64,000 bases of DNA from Bradyrhizobium sp. BR13661. GTDB lineage: Bacteria > Pseudomonadota > Alphaproteobacteria > Rhizobiales > Xanthobacteraceae. The first letter of the stretch is position 1. Each line of letters opens with the position of its first letter. This document shows positions 53,122 through 64,000 of the stretch, piece by piece. A program made the translations under genes and the position numbers. The DNA is taken from the NCBI RefSeq assembly GCF_029892425.1, contig NZ_JARXWB010000004.1:186001-250000 (forward strand), in the 5' to 3' direction. Below the pieces are notes generated by a model, which had not been told where the DNA came from, made no database searches, and was given only the letters and a program-made list of their open reading frames with translations.

Positions 53122-53526
53122 TCAATCCCCCGGCCTTCCCGGCAGCAGCGGGACCGCGTCGATCCACACGGCGGCCGATTGGCACCAGATCTGCCGGACC
53201 GGGCGCAATTTGTCGCGCTGGCGGATCGAGCCCCAGCGGATGCCCCAATCGTCGGCCTGGTCGCCCTCGCCGCTGGTGAACAGCGGGGAACCGCAGTCGC
53301 CGCAGAAGTGCTGGAAGCGCATGCGGCCATTGTCGCCGCGCTTGCGGTAGATCCTGGGCGTGCCGGCCGTGAGCTTGACGTCCGCCGCCGTGCAGATCGC
53401 GGTGACCCGGAACGGCGAGCCCGTGAGGGCCTGGCAGTCGCGGCAGTGGCAGACCGAGACCGCCTCAGGATCGACCTCGGCCTCGAAGGTGATCTTGCCG
53501 CAATGGCATTGCCCGTCGACCTGCAT
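53122..53526 (-). CDS. GFA/CENP-V-family zinc protein
   Basis: A 134-residue protein of the glutathione-dependent formaldehyde-activating (GFA) fold. The family zinc ligands are CHCGKITF near residues 8-15, VCHCRDCQALTGSPF near 25-40 (C-x-C-x2-C) and FCGDCGSPLF near 74-83. True formaldehyde-activating function has been proven for very few members; most are uncharacterised. The ATG at 53526 has GGAAGGGG upstream. It begins right after the terminator of the lon gene, so it is expressed from a promoter overlapping that terminator or by read-through. Confidence 0.9.
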   Translation of the reverse strand: MQVDGQCHCGKITFEAEVDPEAVSVCHCRDCQALTGSPFRVTAICTAADVKLTAGTPRIYRKRGDNGRMRFQHFCGDCGSPLFTSGEGDQADDWGIRWGSIRQRDKLRPVRQIWCQSAAVWIDAVPLLPGRPGD

Positions 53527-53540
53527 CGTGTCCCCTTCCG

Positions 53541-53573
53541 ACAAAACAAAAACGGCGCCCGAAGGCGCCGTTT
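53541..53573 (-). terminator. Rho-independent terminator of lon
   Basis: On the minus strand AAACGGCGCC, loop TTCG, GGCGCCGTTT and a run TTTTGTTTTGT. The ten-bp stem with a TTCG tetraloop is very stable. It lies 24 bases after the lon stop and only 14 bases before the GFA-family start codon. Confidence 0.93.
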
Positions 53574-53596
53574 TATCATCTTTCCAAGCTGCGATC

Positions 53597-56020
<2,424 letters not shown>

Positions 56021-56190
56021 GGCCTTTTCCTTTTGCTTTGCCCCCTCGCACGCAGTCCGCGTCTCTCATGCGCAACCGCCACAAGGTGCCGACGTGATCC
56101 ACAAAACCGGTCTACCCTTCGAAGGTTGGACCGGGCTTGCCGGATCGGAACTGAGGCGAATCTTGAACAGAATTCTCGCTCGCCATCGAC

Positions 56191-56222
56191 ATTAGGTGGC
56201 TATCGACCCGGGGGGTGTCAAG
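56191..56222 (-). promoter_or_regulatory. Candidate heat-shock (RpoH-type) promoter of lon
   Basis: On the minus strand CTTGACA (56222-56216) and CCACCTAAT (56199-56191) are separated by 16 bases. The CTTGA -35 and the C-rich -10 match the RpoH pattern of alphaproteobacteria better than the housekeeping pattern, since TTGACA has no TATAAT-like box at 17 bases. Predicted start near 56184 leaves a leader of about 160 bases before lon. An inverted repeat CGCTTAC...GTAAGCG lies just upstream at 56248-56269. Confidence 0.45.
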
Positions 56223-56279
56223 TCATTGAAAAGCACGCGCCATCAGGCGCTTACGCACAGCTGTAAGCGACGCAACGTC

Positions 56280-56304
56280 GGCTGCGGAAAAGCATTCCGC
56301 AGCC
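56280..56304 (-). terminator. Hairpin downstream of clpX
   Basis: GGCTGCGGAA (56280-56289), loop AAGCA, TTCCGCAGCC (56295-56304), a perfect ten-bp stem located 41 bases after the clpX stop on the minus strand. There is no T-run, so termination may depend on other factors. It separates the clpX transcript from the lon promoter. Confidence 0.5.
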
Positions 56305-56344
56305 GCTACCATGAAAGACGTTTGGAGCGTTCCAGCGCCGCAAT

Positions 56345-57616
56345 TTAGGCGCTGGCGTTCTCGACCGCGCGATCGGAGCGATCGGCGTAGATGTAGAGCG
56401 GACGCGCCGTGCCTTCCACAACTTCGCGGGAAATCACGACTTCTTCCACACCTTCCAAGCCCGGCAGGTCGAACATGGTCTCGAGCAGGATCGCTTCGAG
56501 GATCGAACGCAGACCACGCGCGCCGGTCTTGCGCTCGATCGCCTTGCGGGCAACCGCGCCAAGCGCCTCGTCGGCGAAGGTCAGCTCGATGTTCTCCATT
56601 TCGAACAGCCGCTGGTACTGTTTCACCAGCGCGTTCTTCGGCTCGGTGAGGATCTTCTTCAGCGAGGCCTCGTCCAGATCCTCGAGCGTCGCCACGACAG
56701 GCAGACGACCGACGAATTCCGGGATCAGGCCGTACTTCAAGAGATCCTCAGGCTCGACGTGGCGGAAGATCTCGCCGGTACGGCGATCTTCCGGCGCCAT
56801 CACCTGGGCCGCAAAACCAATCGAGGTCGACCGACCACGCGCCGAGATGATCTTCTCGAGGCCGGCGAACGCACCGCCGCAGATGAACAGGATGTTGGTG
56901 GTATCCACCTGCAGGAATTCCTGCTGCGGATGCTTGCGGCCGCCCTGCGGCGGGACCGAAGCCACCGTGCCTTCCATGATCTTCAACAGCGCCTGCTGCA
57001 CGCCCTCACCCGACACGTCACGCGTGATCGAGGGATTGTCGGACTTGCGACTGATCTTGTCGATCTCGTCGATATAGACGATGCCGCGCTGGGCGCGTTC
57101 GACATTGTAGTCGGCGGCCTGGAGCAGCTTCAGGATGATGTTCTCGACGTCCTCACCGACATAGCCGGCCTCGGTCAGCGTGGTCGCATCCGCCATCGTG
57201 AACGGCACGTCCAGGATGCGGGCGAGCGTCTGCGCGAGCAGCGTCTTGCCCGAACCGGTCGGACCGATCAGCAGGATGTTCGACTTCGCGAGCTCGACGT
57301 CGTTGTGCTTGGTCTGGTGGTTGAGGCGCTTGTAGTGGTTGTGGACCGCAACCGACAGGACCTTCTTCGCATGGTTCTGGCCGATCACGTAGTCGTCCAG
57401 CACCTTGCAGATTTCCTTCGGCGTAGGAATGCCGTCGCGCGACTTCACCAGCGAGGACTTGTTCTCCTCGCGGATGATGTCCATGCAGAGCTCGACGCAC
57501 TCGTCGCAGATAAAGACCGTGGGACCCGCGATCAATTTGCGGACTTCGTGCTGGCTCTTGCCGCAGAACGAGCAATATAGCGTGTTCTTGGAGTCGCTCG
57601 TGCCGACCTTACTCAT
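56345..57616 (-). CDS. clpX: ATP-dependent Clp protease ATP-binding subunit ClpX
   Basis: A 423-residue AAA+ unfoldase that delivers tagged substrates to ClpP. The N-terminal zinc domain uses Cys15, Cys18, Cys37 and Cys40. Walker A is GPTGSGKT at residues 118-125 and Walker B is IVYIDEIDK. The ClpP-docking loop is recognisable as the segment between [10 protein letters not shown] and the sensor region; the substrate pore loop GYVGED follows Walker A. Length matches the family. Upstream is a 448-base gap to clpP, so the gene probably has its own promoter as well as possible read-through from clpP. Confidence 0.97.
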   Translation of the reverse strand: MSKVGTSDSKNTLYCSFCGKSQHEVRKLIAGPTVFICDECVELCMDIIREENKSSLVKSRDGIPTPKEICKVLDDYVIGQNHAKKVLSVAVHNHYKRLNHQTKHNDVELAKSNILLIGPTGSGKTLLAQTLARILDVPFTMADATTLTEAGYVGEDVENIILKLLQAADYNVERAQRGIVYIDEIDKISRKSDNPSITRDVSGEGVQQALLKIMEGTVASVPPQGGRKHPQQEFLQVDTTNILFICGGAFAGLEKIISARGRSTSIGFAAQVMAPEDRRTGEIFRHVEPEDLLKYGLIPEFVGRLPVVATLEDLDEASLKKILTEPKNALVKQYQRLFEMENIELTFADEALGAVARKAIERKTGARGLRSILEAILLETMFDLPGLEGVEEVVISREVVEGTARPLYIYADRSDRAVENASA

Positions 57617-57959
57617 TCATGTCTCCGTCCGCGGTTCGATCCCGTCCGCTCGATCGTCCCATCCCGAAACGTTGGCGGGCAAGGGATTCAAATAGAGCAA
57701 ATTCCGTACCAAAAAAGACCCTACGCGTTACTTCCCGTGCGAATCACGGTCACTCGATTCTCCACAATCATAGCGGATCACTCGTAGCGAACCATGCTGT
57801 CACCCGACTATCAAGAATTCGCTAATCGGGGGACGCCGGCTACCCGTTACAATACCGTGATTTCAGGTCTTGGCACGGGCGAAGTGACCGAAATCACCCC
57901 GACGTTGCTGGATTACCACGAAAAAACGAGCACGAAAGCGGAACTTTCTGCTTGTCGCA

Positions 57960-57984
57960 GGGCGCAAAATGGTTTTTTGCGCCC
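57960..57984 (-). terminator. Hairpin downstream of clpP (distal)
   Basis: GGGCGCAAAA, loop of five, TTTTGCGCCC form a perfect ten-bp stem about 80 bases after the clpP stop. The four T bases lie inside the stem rather than after it, so it may terminate weakly in either direction. Confidence 0.5.
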
Positions 57985-58020
57985 TTGCGAACGCGTTCCC
58001 AACGTGAACGCCGTGCTGAC

Positions 58021-58043
58021 GATCCCCGCTCAATCCGGGGATC
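58021..58043 (-). terminator. Hairpin downstream of clpP (proximal)
   Basis: GATCCCCG (58021-58028), loop of seven, CGGGGATC (58036-58043), an eight-bp stem 21 bases after the clpP stop on the minus strand and without a T-run. Most likely a message-stabilising 3' hairpin. Confidence 0.4.
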
Positions 58044-58064
58044 GCTGTTGCGGTCCCGGTAGTG

Positions 58065-58700
58065 CTACGGGGTCTTCGCTGCAGCCGGCTCTTCGGCGCG
58101 CTTGTCGATGACCCTGTCGACCAGTCCGAATTCCTTGGCGTCGGTCGCGGTGAGGAACTTGTCGCGTTCCAGCGCATCCTCGATCGCCTTGTAGGTCTGG
58201 CCGGTGTGCTTCACGTAGATCTCGTTGAGCCGCTTCTTCAGGTTCAGGATCTCCTGCGCATGCAGCATGATGTCGGTCGCCTGGCCCTGGAAGCCGCCGG
58301 AGGGCTGGTGCACCATGATGCGCGAATTCGGCAGCGAGAAGCGCATGTCCTTTTCGCCGGCGGCGAGCAAGAGCGAGCCCATCGAGGCCGCCTGCCCGGT
58401 GCACAGCGTCGAGACCGCCGGACGGATGAACTGCATGGTGTCGTAGATCGCCAGACCCGACGTCACCACGCCGCCCGGCGAGTTGATGTACATCGAGATT
58501 TCCTTCTTCGGATTGTCGGCCTCAAGGAACAGGAGCTGCGCGACGATCAGCGTCGACATGCCGTCCTCGACCGGTCCGGTCACGAAGATGATGCGCTCTT
58601 TCAAGAGGCGCGAGAAAATGTCGTAGGCGCGCTCGCCACGGTTGGTCTGCTCGACCACCATGGGCACGAGGTTCATGTAGGTTTCAACCGGATCGCGCAT
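58065..58700 (-). CDS. clpP: ATP-dependent Clp protease proteolytic subunit ClpP
   Basis: A 211-residue serine protease that forms the tetradecameric chamber served by ClpX and ClpA. The triad is Ser106 (GQAASMGS), His131 (MVHQPSGG) and Asp180 (ERDKFL). The substrate-binding [20 protein letters not shown] segment is at 71-90. The short N-terminus ([27 protein letters not shown]) fits the family, so the start is secure. A candidate heat-shock-type promoter lies at 58846-58871. Confidence 0.97.
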   Translation of the reverse strand: MRDPVETYMNLVPMVVEQTNRGERAYDIFSRLLKERIIFVTGPVEDGMSTLIVAQLLFLEADNPKKEISMYINSPGGVVTSGLAIYDTMQFIRPAVSTLCTGQAASMGSLLLAAGEKDMRFSLPNSRIMVHQPSGGFQGQATDIMLHAQEILNLKKRLNEIYVKHTGQTYKAIEDALERDKFLTATDAKEFGLVDRVIDKRAEEPAAAKTP

Positions 58701-58845
58701 GAGTCACCCAGGGTTTTTAGAGGCGGACATCGCCAGTCTTGATCTGCAGTTTCTTGGCTGCCAGTCGGACTGGATGTGCCGGAAGGCCGATGGACGTCCC
58801 GTGATGCAGGAAGTTGGTAGAGGTAGAACGCGTAGGTACCGACAG

Positions 58846-58871
58846 ATATAGCCCAATTCGCGCCAGACAAG
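58846..58871 (-). promoter_or_regulatory. Candidate heat-shock-type promoter of clpP
   Basis: On the minus strand CTTGTC (58871-58866) and CTATAT (58851-58846) are separated by 14 bases. The spacing is too short for a housekeeping promoter but suits an RpoH-type one. Predicted leader is about 140 bases. clpP is RpoH-controlled in several alphaproteobacteria. Confidence 0.4.
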
Positions 58872-58932
58872 TGCGGAGCGAATTAAGGCTTAATCGACCT
58901 GGTCCCCTTTGGCACTTGAAGCTGATTCTCGC

Positions 58933-58968
58933 AAAAAGGCCCAGCCGGCCATCTGGCTAGCTGGGCCT
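58933..58968 (-). terminator. Rho-independent terminator of tig
   Basis: On the minus strand AGGCCCAGC (58968-58960) pairs with GCTGGGCCT (58945-58937) around a loop that itself holds further complementarity, followed by TTTTTGCG. It lies 40 bases after the trigger factor stop. Confidence 0.9.
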
Positions 58969-59008
58969 GTTCGCTGATCATCCTTAATAGAAGACTGTTT
59001 CAAAGCCT

Positions 59009-60367
59009 TCAGGCTGCAGTCTTTTCTTCCTCGTCCTTGTAGAGGTCCTCGCGCGAGACCTTCTTCTCGGTCACGCTGGCGAGCTCGAGGATGAAGTCGA
59101 CCACCTTGTCCTCATAGATCGGCGCACGAAGCTGGGCCAGCGCCTGGGCGTTGTTGCGATAGAAGTCCCAGACTTCCTTCTCGCGGCCGGGCATCTGGCG
59201 GGCACGCTCGATCACGGCACGGCCGACCTCGTCGTCGGTCACTGTGATCTTGTTCTTCTCGCCGATCTCGGAGAGCACGAGGCCGAGACGCACGCGGCGG
59301 TCGGCGATCTTGCGATACTCTTCCTTCGCCTTGTCCTCGGTGGTGTCCTCGTCGGCAAAGGTCTTGCCGGCGGAATCCATCTCGGCCTTGACCGAGTTCC
59401 ACATCAGGTTGAACTCCTCGTCGACGAGCGAGGGCGGCGCTTCGAAGCGGTGCGCCTCGTCGAGACGGTCGAGCAGCGCACGCTTGACGCGCTGGCGCGT
59501 CGCACCGGCGTACTCGGCAACCAGGCGCTCGCGCGCGGCTTCCTTCAGCTTGTCCAGCGATTCCAGGCCGAGCGTCTTGGCGAACTCGTCGTCGACGGTG
59601 AGATCCTGCGGCGCCTCGATCAGCGTCGCGGTGGTCTCGAACTCGGCCGGCTGGCCGGCGAGCTTCTCGCTCATGTAGTTCTTGGGGAACGACACTTTCA
59701 GCGTGCGCGTCTCGTTCGCGCCGATGCCGATCAGCTGCTCCTCGAAGCCCGGGATGAAGGTGTTGGATCCGATTGCGACCTGGATGCCCTCGCCGGTGCC
59801 GCCCTCGAAGGCTTCGCCGTTGATGGTGCCCTTGAAGTTGATGGTGACGCGGTCGCCGGAAGCGGCCTTGGCGCCCTCACCCTTGTCGGCATAGCCGCGG
59901 TTGCTGTCGGCGATGCGCTTGATCGCCTCGTCGACATCCGAATCGGACACGTCAGCGACGGGCTTCTCGACCTGGAAGGTCTTGAAGTCGGCAAGTGCGA
60001 TGGCGGGCACCACTTCGATCGCGACCGTGTAGGTCAGATCGGTCTTGCCGGTGAGAAGCTCCTCGACCTCGGCCTGCTCGGTCGGCATCGTGATCTTCGG
60101 CTCGGTCGCGAGCTTGAAGCCGCGCTCGGAGAACAGCTGGGTGTTGGTGTCGCGGATGGTCTGGTCGATGGTTTCGGCCATCACCGAACGGCCATAGACC
60201 TTCTTGAGATGCGTGACCGGCACCTTGCCGGGACGGAAGCCGTTAAGGCGCACCTTGTCCTTGAGGTCGACGAGCTTGGCGCCAGCCTTGGCGTCGAGAT
60301 CAGACGCGGGAACGCTGATCTTGAACTCGCGCTTCAAACCTTCCGAGAGGGTTTCTGTGACCTGCAT
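59009..60367 (-). CDS. tig: Trigger factor (ribosome-associated chaperone and prolyl isomerase)
   Basis: A 452-residue chaperone. The N-terminal ribosome-binding region has the signature GFRPGKVP (residues 44-51 region), followed by the FKBP-type prolyl isomerase domain ([24 protein letters not shown] in pieces) and the helical C-terminal arms. The ATG at 60367 begins the conserved [15 protein letters not shown]; the frame continues upstream to 60448 without similarity. It lies upstream of clpP on the same strand but has its own terminator. tRNA-Leu lies 184 bases upstream and may share a transcript. Confidence 0.97.
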   Translation of the reverse strand: MQVTETLSEGLKREFKISVPASDLDAKAGAKLVDLKDKVRLNGFRPGKVPVTHLKKVYGRSVMAETIDQTIRDTNTQLFSERGFKLATEPKITMPTEQAEVEELLTGKTDLTYTVAIEVVPAIALADFKTFQVEKPVADVSDSDVDEAIKRIADSNRGYADKGEGAKAASGDRVTINFKGTINGEAFEGGTGEGIQVAIGSNTFIPGFEEQLIGIGANETRTLKVSFPKNYMSEKLAGQPAEFETTATLIEAPQDLTVDDEFAKTLGLESLDKLKEAARERLVAEYAGATRQRVKRALLDRLDEAHRFEAPPSLVDEEFNLMWNSVKAEMDSAGKTFADEDTTEDKAKEEYRKIADRRVRLGLVLSEIGEKNKITVTDDEVGRAVIERARQMPGREKEVWDFYRNNAQALAQLRAPIYEDKVVDFILELASVTEKKVSREDLYKDEEEKTAA

Positions 60368-60550
60368 GGCGTCCAATCTTCTTCTCGTTCGGTCCCGGCA
60401 CGCTATCCGCGTCGGGACGCTGTCATTAATCGATCCAGCGCGAGGCAAAACGCCTCAACGCCGGGGGTTCATCGAGCCCGGCCCCAAACGGAAAAACATC
60501 CGCGTGGGAGCCAAGGCCCCTCAGTAATCCGTGCAAACGCGATAAGCGCT

Positions 60551-60635
60551 TGGTGCGGGCGGAGGGACTCGAACCCCCACAACTTTCGTCACTGGAACCT
60601 AAATCCAGCGCGTCTACCAGTTCCGCCACGCCCGC
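60551..60635 (-). tRNA. tRNA-Leu (TAG)
   Basis: An 85-base class II tRNA with a long variable arm on the minus strand and encoded CCA. Acceptor GCGGGCG pairs with CGCCCGC. The anticodon stem CTGGA/TCCAG encloses TTTAGGT with anticodon TAG. The D-arm GGCGGAACTGGTAGACGC is typical of leucine tRNAs, and the T-arm is GGGGGTTCGAGTCCC. Confidence 0.97.
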
Positions 60636-60790
60636 GTGAATTTGCATCTAGACCGGCCGCGATGCCGCGGGCGGCCGGGCTTATAGCATGTGCCCGACTG
60701 TTCGCAGCAAAAAAATGGCCTGATGGAGGCATCCTTCAAGTAGGCTCGATGGCTGGACTTATCCAGCGCGGCGTGGTCCGGATCAGCCCC

Positions 60791-62107
60791 ATGAAACCGC
60801 GGATTTTTGACCTCGATCGGCGCCAGGTTTTGGCCCGGCTGGGTGCCTCCCTCGGCGCCTCGGCGGCCGGGTTCATGACGGCTGGCGCAGCCCCGCTCCC
60901 GACCGCGCAGGTCCTCCTTCAGGCCAAGCCAGCGACCCTGGATCTGAGGCCAGGCCGGTCAGCGACGGCGATCTGGGAGCTTGCCGCCGCAAGCCATACC
61001 AGGGGTGTCCGTCTCAAGCGCGGCGACCTCTGCGAAGTGGTGTTTCGAAATGACCTACCCGTACCGCTGGCGCCGGCCTGGTACGGCCTCAACGGCGCGG
61101 CCGTCGCCGATCCCCAGCGCGGGCGCATGCCCACAGCCCCAGGGGCCACGGAAACATCAACGATTTCAATATCAAGCGCCGGAACCCTGCTGATTGACTT
61201 GCGGCTGTTCGAAGGCGGACTGAAGCAACCCTCACGGCCGCTTCCGATTATTGCTGCGGAGACCAGCCCGATCGCCGTCGATCGTGACGAGGTCCTGCTC
61301 ATCGAGGAATGGCACCTGCGGCCGGATGGCGCCGCCGTGCCCCCGGGTCAGGACCCGAAGGACACGACCCCGCTCTATACGATCAACGGACACACTTCAT
61401 TCGAACTCTCAGCCTCAGGCAATCAGCGGCTGCGGCTGCGCTTCATCAATGGCTCGCAACGCTCTGTTCTGGCAATCAAATTGGAAAGCCACGAAGTCCG
61501 GGTGATGGCTTTGGACGGCCAGCCTGCCGAGCCGTTCCCGGCGCGCAATGGCGCCCTGGTGCTGGCCCCCGGTGCGAGGGCTGACGCTTTCGTCGATGCG
61601 ACCAAATCGGCTGTATTCCTGCTGCATGACGGAAAGGCGGCGCATACGGTCGGCAACCTGAAGGTCTCCGGCAGGTTTGAGCGGAGCGCACCGTTGGAGC
61701 CGGCGCGACCGCTTCCGTCGAACGACCTGCCTGAAAAGCTCGACCTCAAGGGAGCCCTGCGGTTCGATGTCGCGCTCGGCGCGCCCGACACCGGCTGGGC
61801 GCGGACCGCAAGCTTTTCCACAGCCTCCCTACCCGCCTTCCGCACCAAAGCCGGCCGCACCATCGTGCTGGCGCTGAAGAACCCCGCTCCCGTTACCACC
61901 GTCTTCGCTCTTCACGGCCACCATTTCCGCCTGCTCGACCGCCTCGACGATGGCTGGAAGCCCTACTGGCTCGACACGCTCGCCATCGAGCCCGGCCAGA
62001 CCGAACGCATCGCCTTCGCCGCGACATCGCCGGGACGCTGGCTGATCGAATCCGTCGCGACCGACTGGGCCGCGCCGCGACTGGTGCGGTGGTACGGGGT
62101 GGAGTGA
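60791..62107 (+). CDS. Multicopper-oxidase-like protein lacking most copper ligands
   Basis: A 438-residue cupredoxin-fold protein with a Tat-like signal (DRRQVLARLGASLGASAAGF). Its layout follows three-domain multicopper oxidases, but the ligand motifs have decayed: the first HWHG site reads AWYG, the second HSH site reads LRLFEGG, the third reads TTVFALHGHHF with only one or two of three His retained, and the final HCHxxxH is replaced by GRWLIESVATDW. It therefore probably cannot bind a trinuclear centre. FtsP/SufI is a known periplasmic relative with no copper, acting in cell division. The ATG at 60791 is used; an in-frame ATG at 60749 is an alternative. Read-through into the antisense of tig gives a false longer frame. 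Confidence 0.85.
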   Translation: MKPRIFDLDRRQVLARLGASLGASAAGFMTAGAAPLPTAQVLLQAKPATLDLRPGRSATAIWELAAASHTRGVRLKRGDLCEVVFRNDLPVPLAPAWYGLNGAAVADPQRGRMPTAPGATETSTISISSAGTLLIDLRLFEGGLKQPSRPLPIIAAETSPIAVDRDEVLLIEEWHLRPDGAAVPPGQDPKDTTPLYTINGHTSFELSASGNQRLRLRFINGSQRSVLAIKLESHEVRVMALDGQPAEPFPARNGALVLAPGARADAFVDATKSAVFLLHDGKAAHTVGNLKVSGRFERSAPLEPARPLPSNDLPEKLDLKGALRFDVALGAPDTGWARTASFSTASLPAFRTKAGRTIVLALKNPAPVTTVFALHGHHFRLLDRLDDGWKPYWLDTLAIEPGQTERIAFAATSPGRWLIESVATDWAAPRLVRWYGVE

Positions 62108-62108
62108 G

Positions 62109-62552
62109 TCAGCGGCCCGCTCGCGTCCAGACGTACCGCGCATCGGGTTCCTTCTCTTCGTTCCGCGTTCCGTCCGTTTCCTCTCCCAACACGAAGCCGC
62201 GCGCTTCGTAAAAACGCCGCGCCCGCGCGTTGCGCTGGAAGGTCCAGAGCTCGAGCCGCTTGTTAGCGCCTTTCGCGACGTCGAGGAGTTCGGTGCCGAT
62301 GCCGCGCCCATGCGCGGTGGGACGGACATAGAGCTGCTCGATCCAACCATCACGGAATGCGATGATCCCGCTCAGCTCGTCGCCAGTGAAGCATCCCCAG
62401 ACATGAGAAGTCGGAAAGACGCGCTCGCGATAGAACCAGCGGTCCTCGTCCGGCGTGTGCAGACCGGCGAGCCATGGCATCGCGTGATCGAACGCGATCC
62501 GATGGACCTGCGCCGCCGCGCCCATGTCGGTATGCTCAAGCTGCCTGAGCAT
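62109..62552 (-). CDS. GNAT-family N-acetyltransferase
   Basis: A 147-residue acetyltransferase. The acetyl-CoA-binding motif A is seen as IEQLYVRPTAHGRGIGTELLDVA near residues 71-93, followed by LWTFQRNARARRFYEARGF, typical of motif B. Substrate unknown. The ATG at 62552 shares one base with the stop of the upstream NAD(P)HX gene (TGATG), so the two are translationally coupled. The convergent oxidase-like gene ends two bases away. Confidence 0.9.
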   Translation of the reverse strand: MLRQLEHTDMGAAAQVHRIAFDHAMPWLAGLHTPDEDRWFYRERVFPTSHVWGCFTGDELSGIIAFRDGWIEQLYVRPTAHGRGIGTELLDVAKGANKRLELWTFQRNARARRFYEARGFVLGEETDGTRNEEKEPDARYVWTRAGR

Positions 62553-64000
62553 CAATATTCGATCCCGAGCGCGCTATAGATCCGCCGGTGCACGGCCGGC
62601 AGCGTCTCGGTGAGATCTTCGGCAATCAGCCCCGGCCCTGCTTCGCTTGCCGCCTCGCCGTGCATCCACACGCCGATGCTGGCAGCCTCGAACGCCGGCA
62701 CGCCCTGGGCCAAAAGGCCTGCGATGATGCCGGCGAGCACGTCGCCGGCGCCGGCGGTCGCGAGCCAGGGCGGCGCGTTGGCGGCAATGGTGGCCCGGCC
62801 GTCCGGCGCGGCGATCGTGGTGTCCGGGCCCTTCAAGAGCACGATGGCACCGGAACGTTCGGCCGCGGCGCGCACGCGCTCGAGCTTCGAACGCCCGGGT
62901 GTCTTGTTGCTGAGGTCGGAAAACAGCCGCGGAAACTCGCCCTCATGTGGCGTCAGCACGACCTTGGCGTCGGGCGCGGACTTGATCGATTCAAACAGCC
63001 GCTCGGGATTCGCTGCAAAGCTCGTCAGCGCATCCGCATCGAGCACGACACGGCGCTGCGCCGCGATCACGGTATGAACCATGTCGCAGGTGCGATCACC
63101 GACGCCGGCGCCGGGGCCGATCATGCAGGTATTGTATCTGACGTCGCCGAGCAGCTCGGCGAATTCGACCACGGTGTCGACGGGGCGAACCATCACAGCC
63201 GTCAGTGCGCTCGCATTGATCACGAGGGCATCGCGCGGCGTTGCGAGCGTCACGAGGCCCGCGCCGGCGCGCAAGGCGCCACGAGCGGCAAGCCGTGCAG
63301 CACCGGTCGCGGCGGCATCGCCCGACACCGCCAGCACATGGCCGCGCGCATATTTGTGGCCGTCGATGCGCGGCACTGGGAAGGCAGCGCCCCAGAAATC
63401 CGGATCGTTCTCGAAAATCTGCGGCGCGATCTCGTCCAGCACCTGTGCCTCGATACCGATATCGGCGACGCGCACCCGGCCGCAATGCATGCGGCCGGGT
63501 AACAAGAGATGCGCGGGCTTCTTGCGGAAGAAGGTGACGGTTTCGGTGGCGTTCACCGCCGCGCCGAGCATTGCCGCGCTGGTGCCGTTGATGCCGCTCG
63601 GCAAATCGACGGCGAGCACCGGCGCGCCGTTGGCGTTGATCGCCTCGATCATCGCGCGCGCCTCGCCGTCGACGGGCCGGCTGAGACCCGCGCCGAACAG
63701 CGCATCGATGATCAGCGCCGGCTTGCCGATCGCCTGCGGATTGAACGGCAGCACCGGATGCTTCCAGCCGCGCGCGGCCGAAGCCGCATCGCCCTGCAGC
63801 TGATCGCGCTCGCACATCAGGATGACCGAGACCTCGCGCCCTTGCGCGGCGAGCTCGGCGGCTGCGACAAAACCGTCACCGCCGTTGTTGCCGGGGCCCG
63901 CGACGATCAGGATCGCCCCCTGCTCGACCAGCGCGCCCGCGGCTTCCGCCACCGCCTGCCCCGCGCTCAGCATCAGCTTGAAGCCGGGCGTGCCGGCCGC
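62552..64000 (-). CDS. nnr: Bifunctional NAD(P)HX epimerase/dehydratase, 5' end missing
   Basis: The frame is open to the window edge, and 482 residues are seen (the N-terminal part of the epimerase is cut off). The epimerase part shows GTPGFKLMLSAGQAVAEAAG, IVAGPGNNGGDGFVAA and a later YNTCMIGPGAG. The ribokinase-like dehydratase part has VVLTPHEGEFPRLF, LLKGPDTTIAAPDG and TAGAGDVLAGIIAGLL with the catalytic Asp. The enzyme repairs hydrated NADH and NADPH (a damage product). The stop overlaps the GNAT gene start. Confidence 0.93.
   Translation of the reverse strand, partial: AAGTPGFKLMLSAGQAVAEAAGALVEQGAILIVAGPGNNGGDGFVAAAELAAQGREVSVILMCERDQLQGDAASAARGWKHPVLPFNPQAIGKPALIIDALFGAGLSRPVDGEARAMIEAINANGAPVLAVDLPSGINGTSAAMLGAAVNATETVTFFRKKPAHLLLPGRMHCGRVRVADIGIEAQVLDEIAPQIFENDPDFWGAAFPVPRIDGHKYARGHVLAVSGDAAATGAARLAARGALRAGAGLVTLATPRDALVINASALTAVMVRPVDTVVEFAELLGDVRYNTCMIGPGAGVGDRTCDMVHTVIAAQRRVVLDADALTSFAANPERLFESIKSAPDAKVVLTPHEGEFPRLFSDLSNKTPGRSKLERVRAAAERSGAIVLLKGPDTTIAAPDGRATIAANAPPWLATAGAGDVLAGIIAGLLAQGVPAFEAASIGVWMHGEAASEAGPGLIAEDLTETLPAVHRRIYSALGIEY

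Larger units (their letters stand above)
57617..58064. other. clpP-clpX intergenic region with two hairpins
   Basis: 448 bases without a gene. Directly after clpP (minus strand) come GATCCCCG-loop-CGGGGATC (58021-58043) and GGGCGCAAAA-loop-TTTTGCGCCC (57960-57984), which probably end or process the clpP transcript. The remaining 300 bases, up to the clpX start, should include the clpX promoter; I did not find a convincing one by eye. The part near 57680-57780 is AT-rich. Confidence 0.55.

Noticed and set aside
59450..60790. Long plus-strand frame joined to the oxidase-like protein
   Set aside because: The part before 60749 is antisense to tig and tRNA-Leu and has no similarity; the conserved protein starts at the Tat-like signal.
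60749..60790. ATG at 60749 as the start of the oxidase-like protein
   Set aside because: It would give an unusually long region before the twin-arginine motif; it is kept only as an alternative.

Overview
The window looks like a chromosomal segment of an alphaproteobacterium of the Bradyrhizobium type. The grounds are high GC content, PF04392-type substrate-binding proteins, a 14-subunit nuo operon with extra reading frames inside it, a fegAB-like ferri-siderophore locus, and two interspersed palindromic repeats that I recognise from Bradyrhizobium chromosomes (16013-16060 and 41261-41309). All genus-level statements rest on recall and on the sequence; no search was run.

Layout. 1-2172: end of a sugar ABC permease, a cupin and a secreted serine hydrolase. 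2173-7058: two Tat-exported multicopper oxidases, a PadR regulator and a ChrA chromate transporter, with oxidase 2 and chrA overlapping by one base. 7134-13507: a minus-strand peptide-type ABC operon (binding protein, two permeases, two ATPases) ending in an unrelated PF04392 binding protein. 13508-16423: a secreted unknown, mtnK and a small membrane-anchored unknown. 16456-35246: a long minus-strand cluster with nuoA-N, birA, rnj, a VOC epimerase and a DUF1467 protein. A FkbM methyltransferase lies between nuoD and nuoE, and a 67-residue membrane protein between nuoE and nuoF. 35514-39834: iron uptake (TonB receptor, PepSY membrane protein, small membrane protein) and a MarR regulator. 40028-43581: Rieske oxygenase, MFS transporter and alpha/beta hydrolase, a probable small aromatic or organic-acid catabolic module. 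43799-48555: small exported protein, TPR/OGT-like protein, tRNA-Asp, HU and pepT. 48580-53526: ChbG-like deacetylase and GT2 glycosyltransferase, a CDF metal exporter, a methyltransferase, tRNA-Val and a GFA-family protein. 53597-60635: the proteostasis cluster lon, clpX, clpP, tig and tRNA-Leu. 60791-64000: a multicopper-oxidase-like protein that has lost most of its copper ligands, a GNAT acetyltransferase and the NAD(P)HX repair enzyme, cut by the window edge.

The genes most worth follow-up are the two non-nuo genes embedded in the complex I operon (translationally overlapped with nuoD and nuoE), the copper-site-less oxidase homologue, the PadR/oxidase/ChrA block, and several candidate cis elements: a MarR-type palindrome at 39940, a triple 12-mer at 39255, a 33-base palindrome at 13663 and an intercistronic hairpin at 11859. 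No CRISPR array, prophage, insertion sequence or obvious horizontally acquired island is visible.
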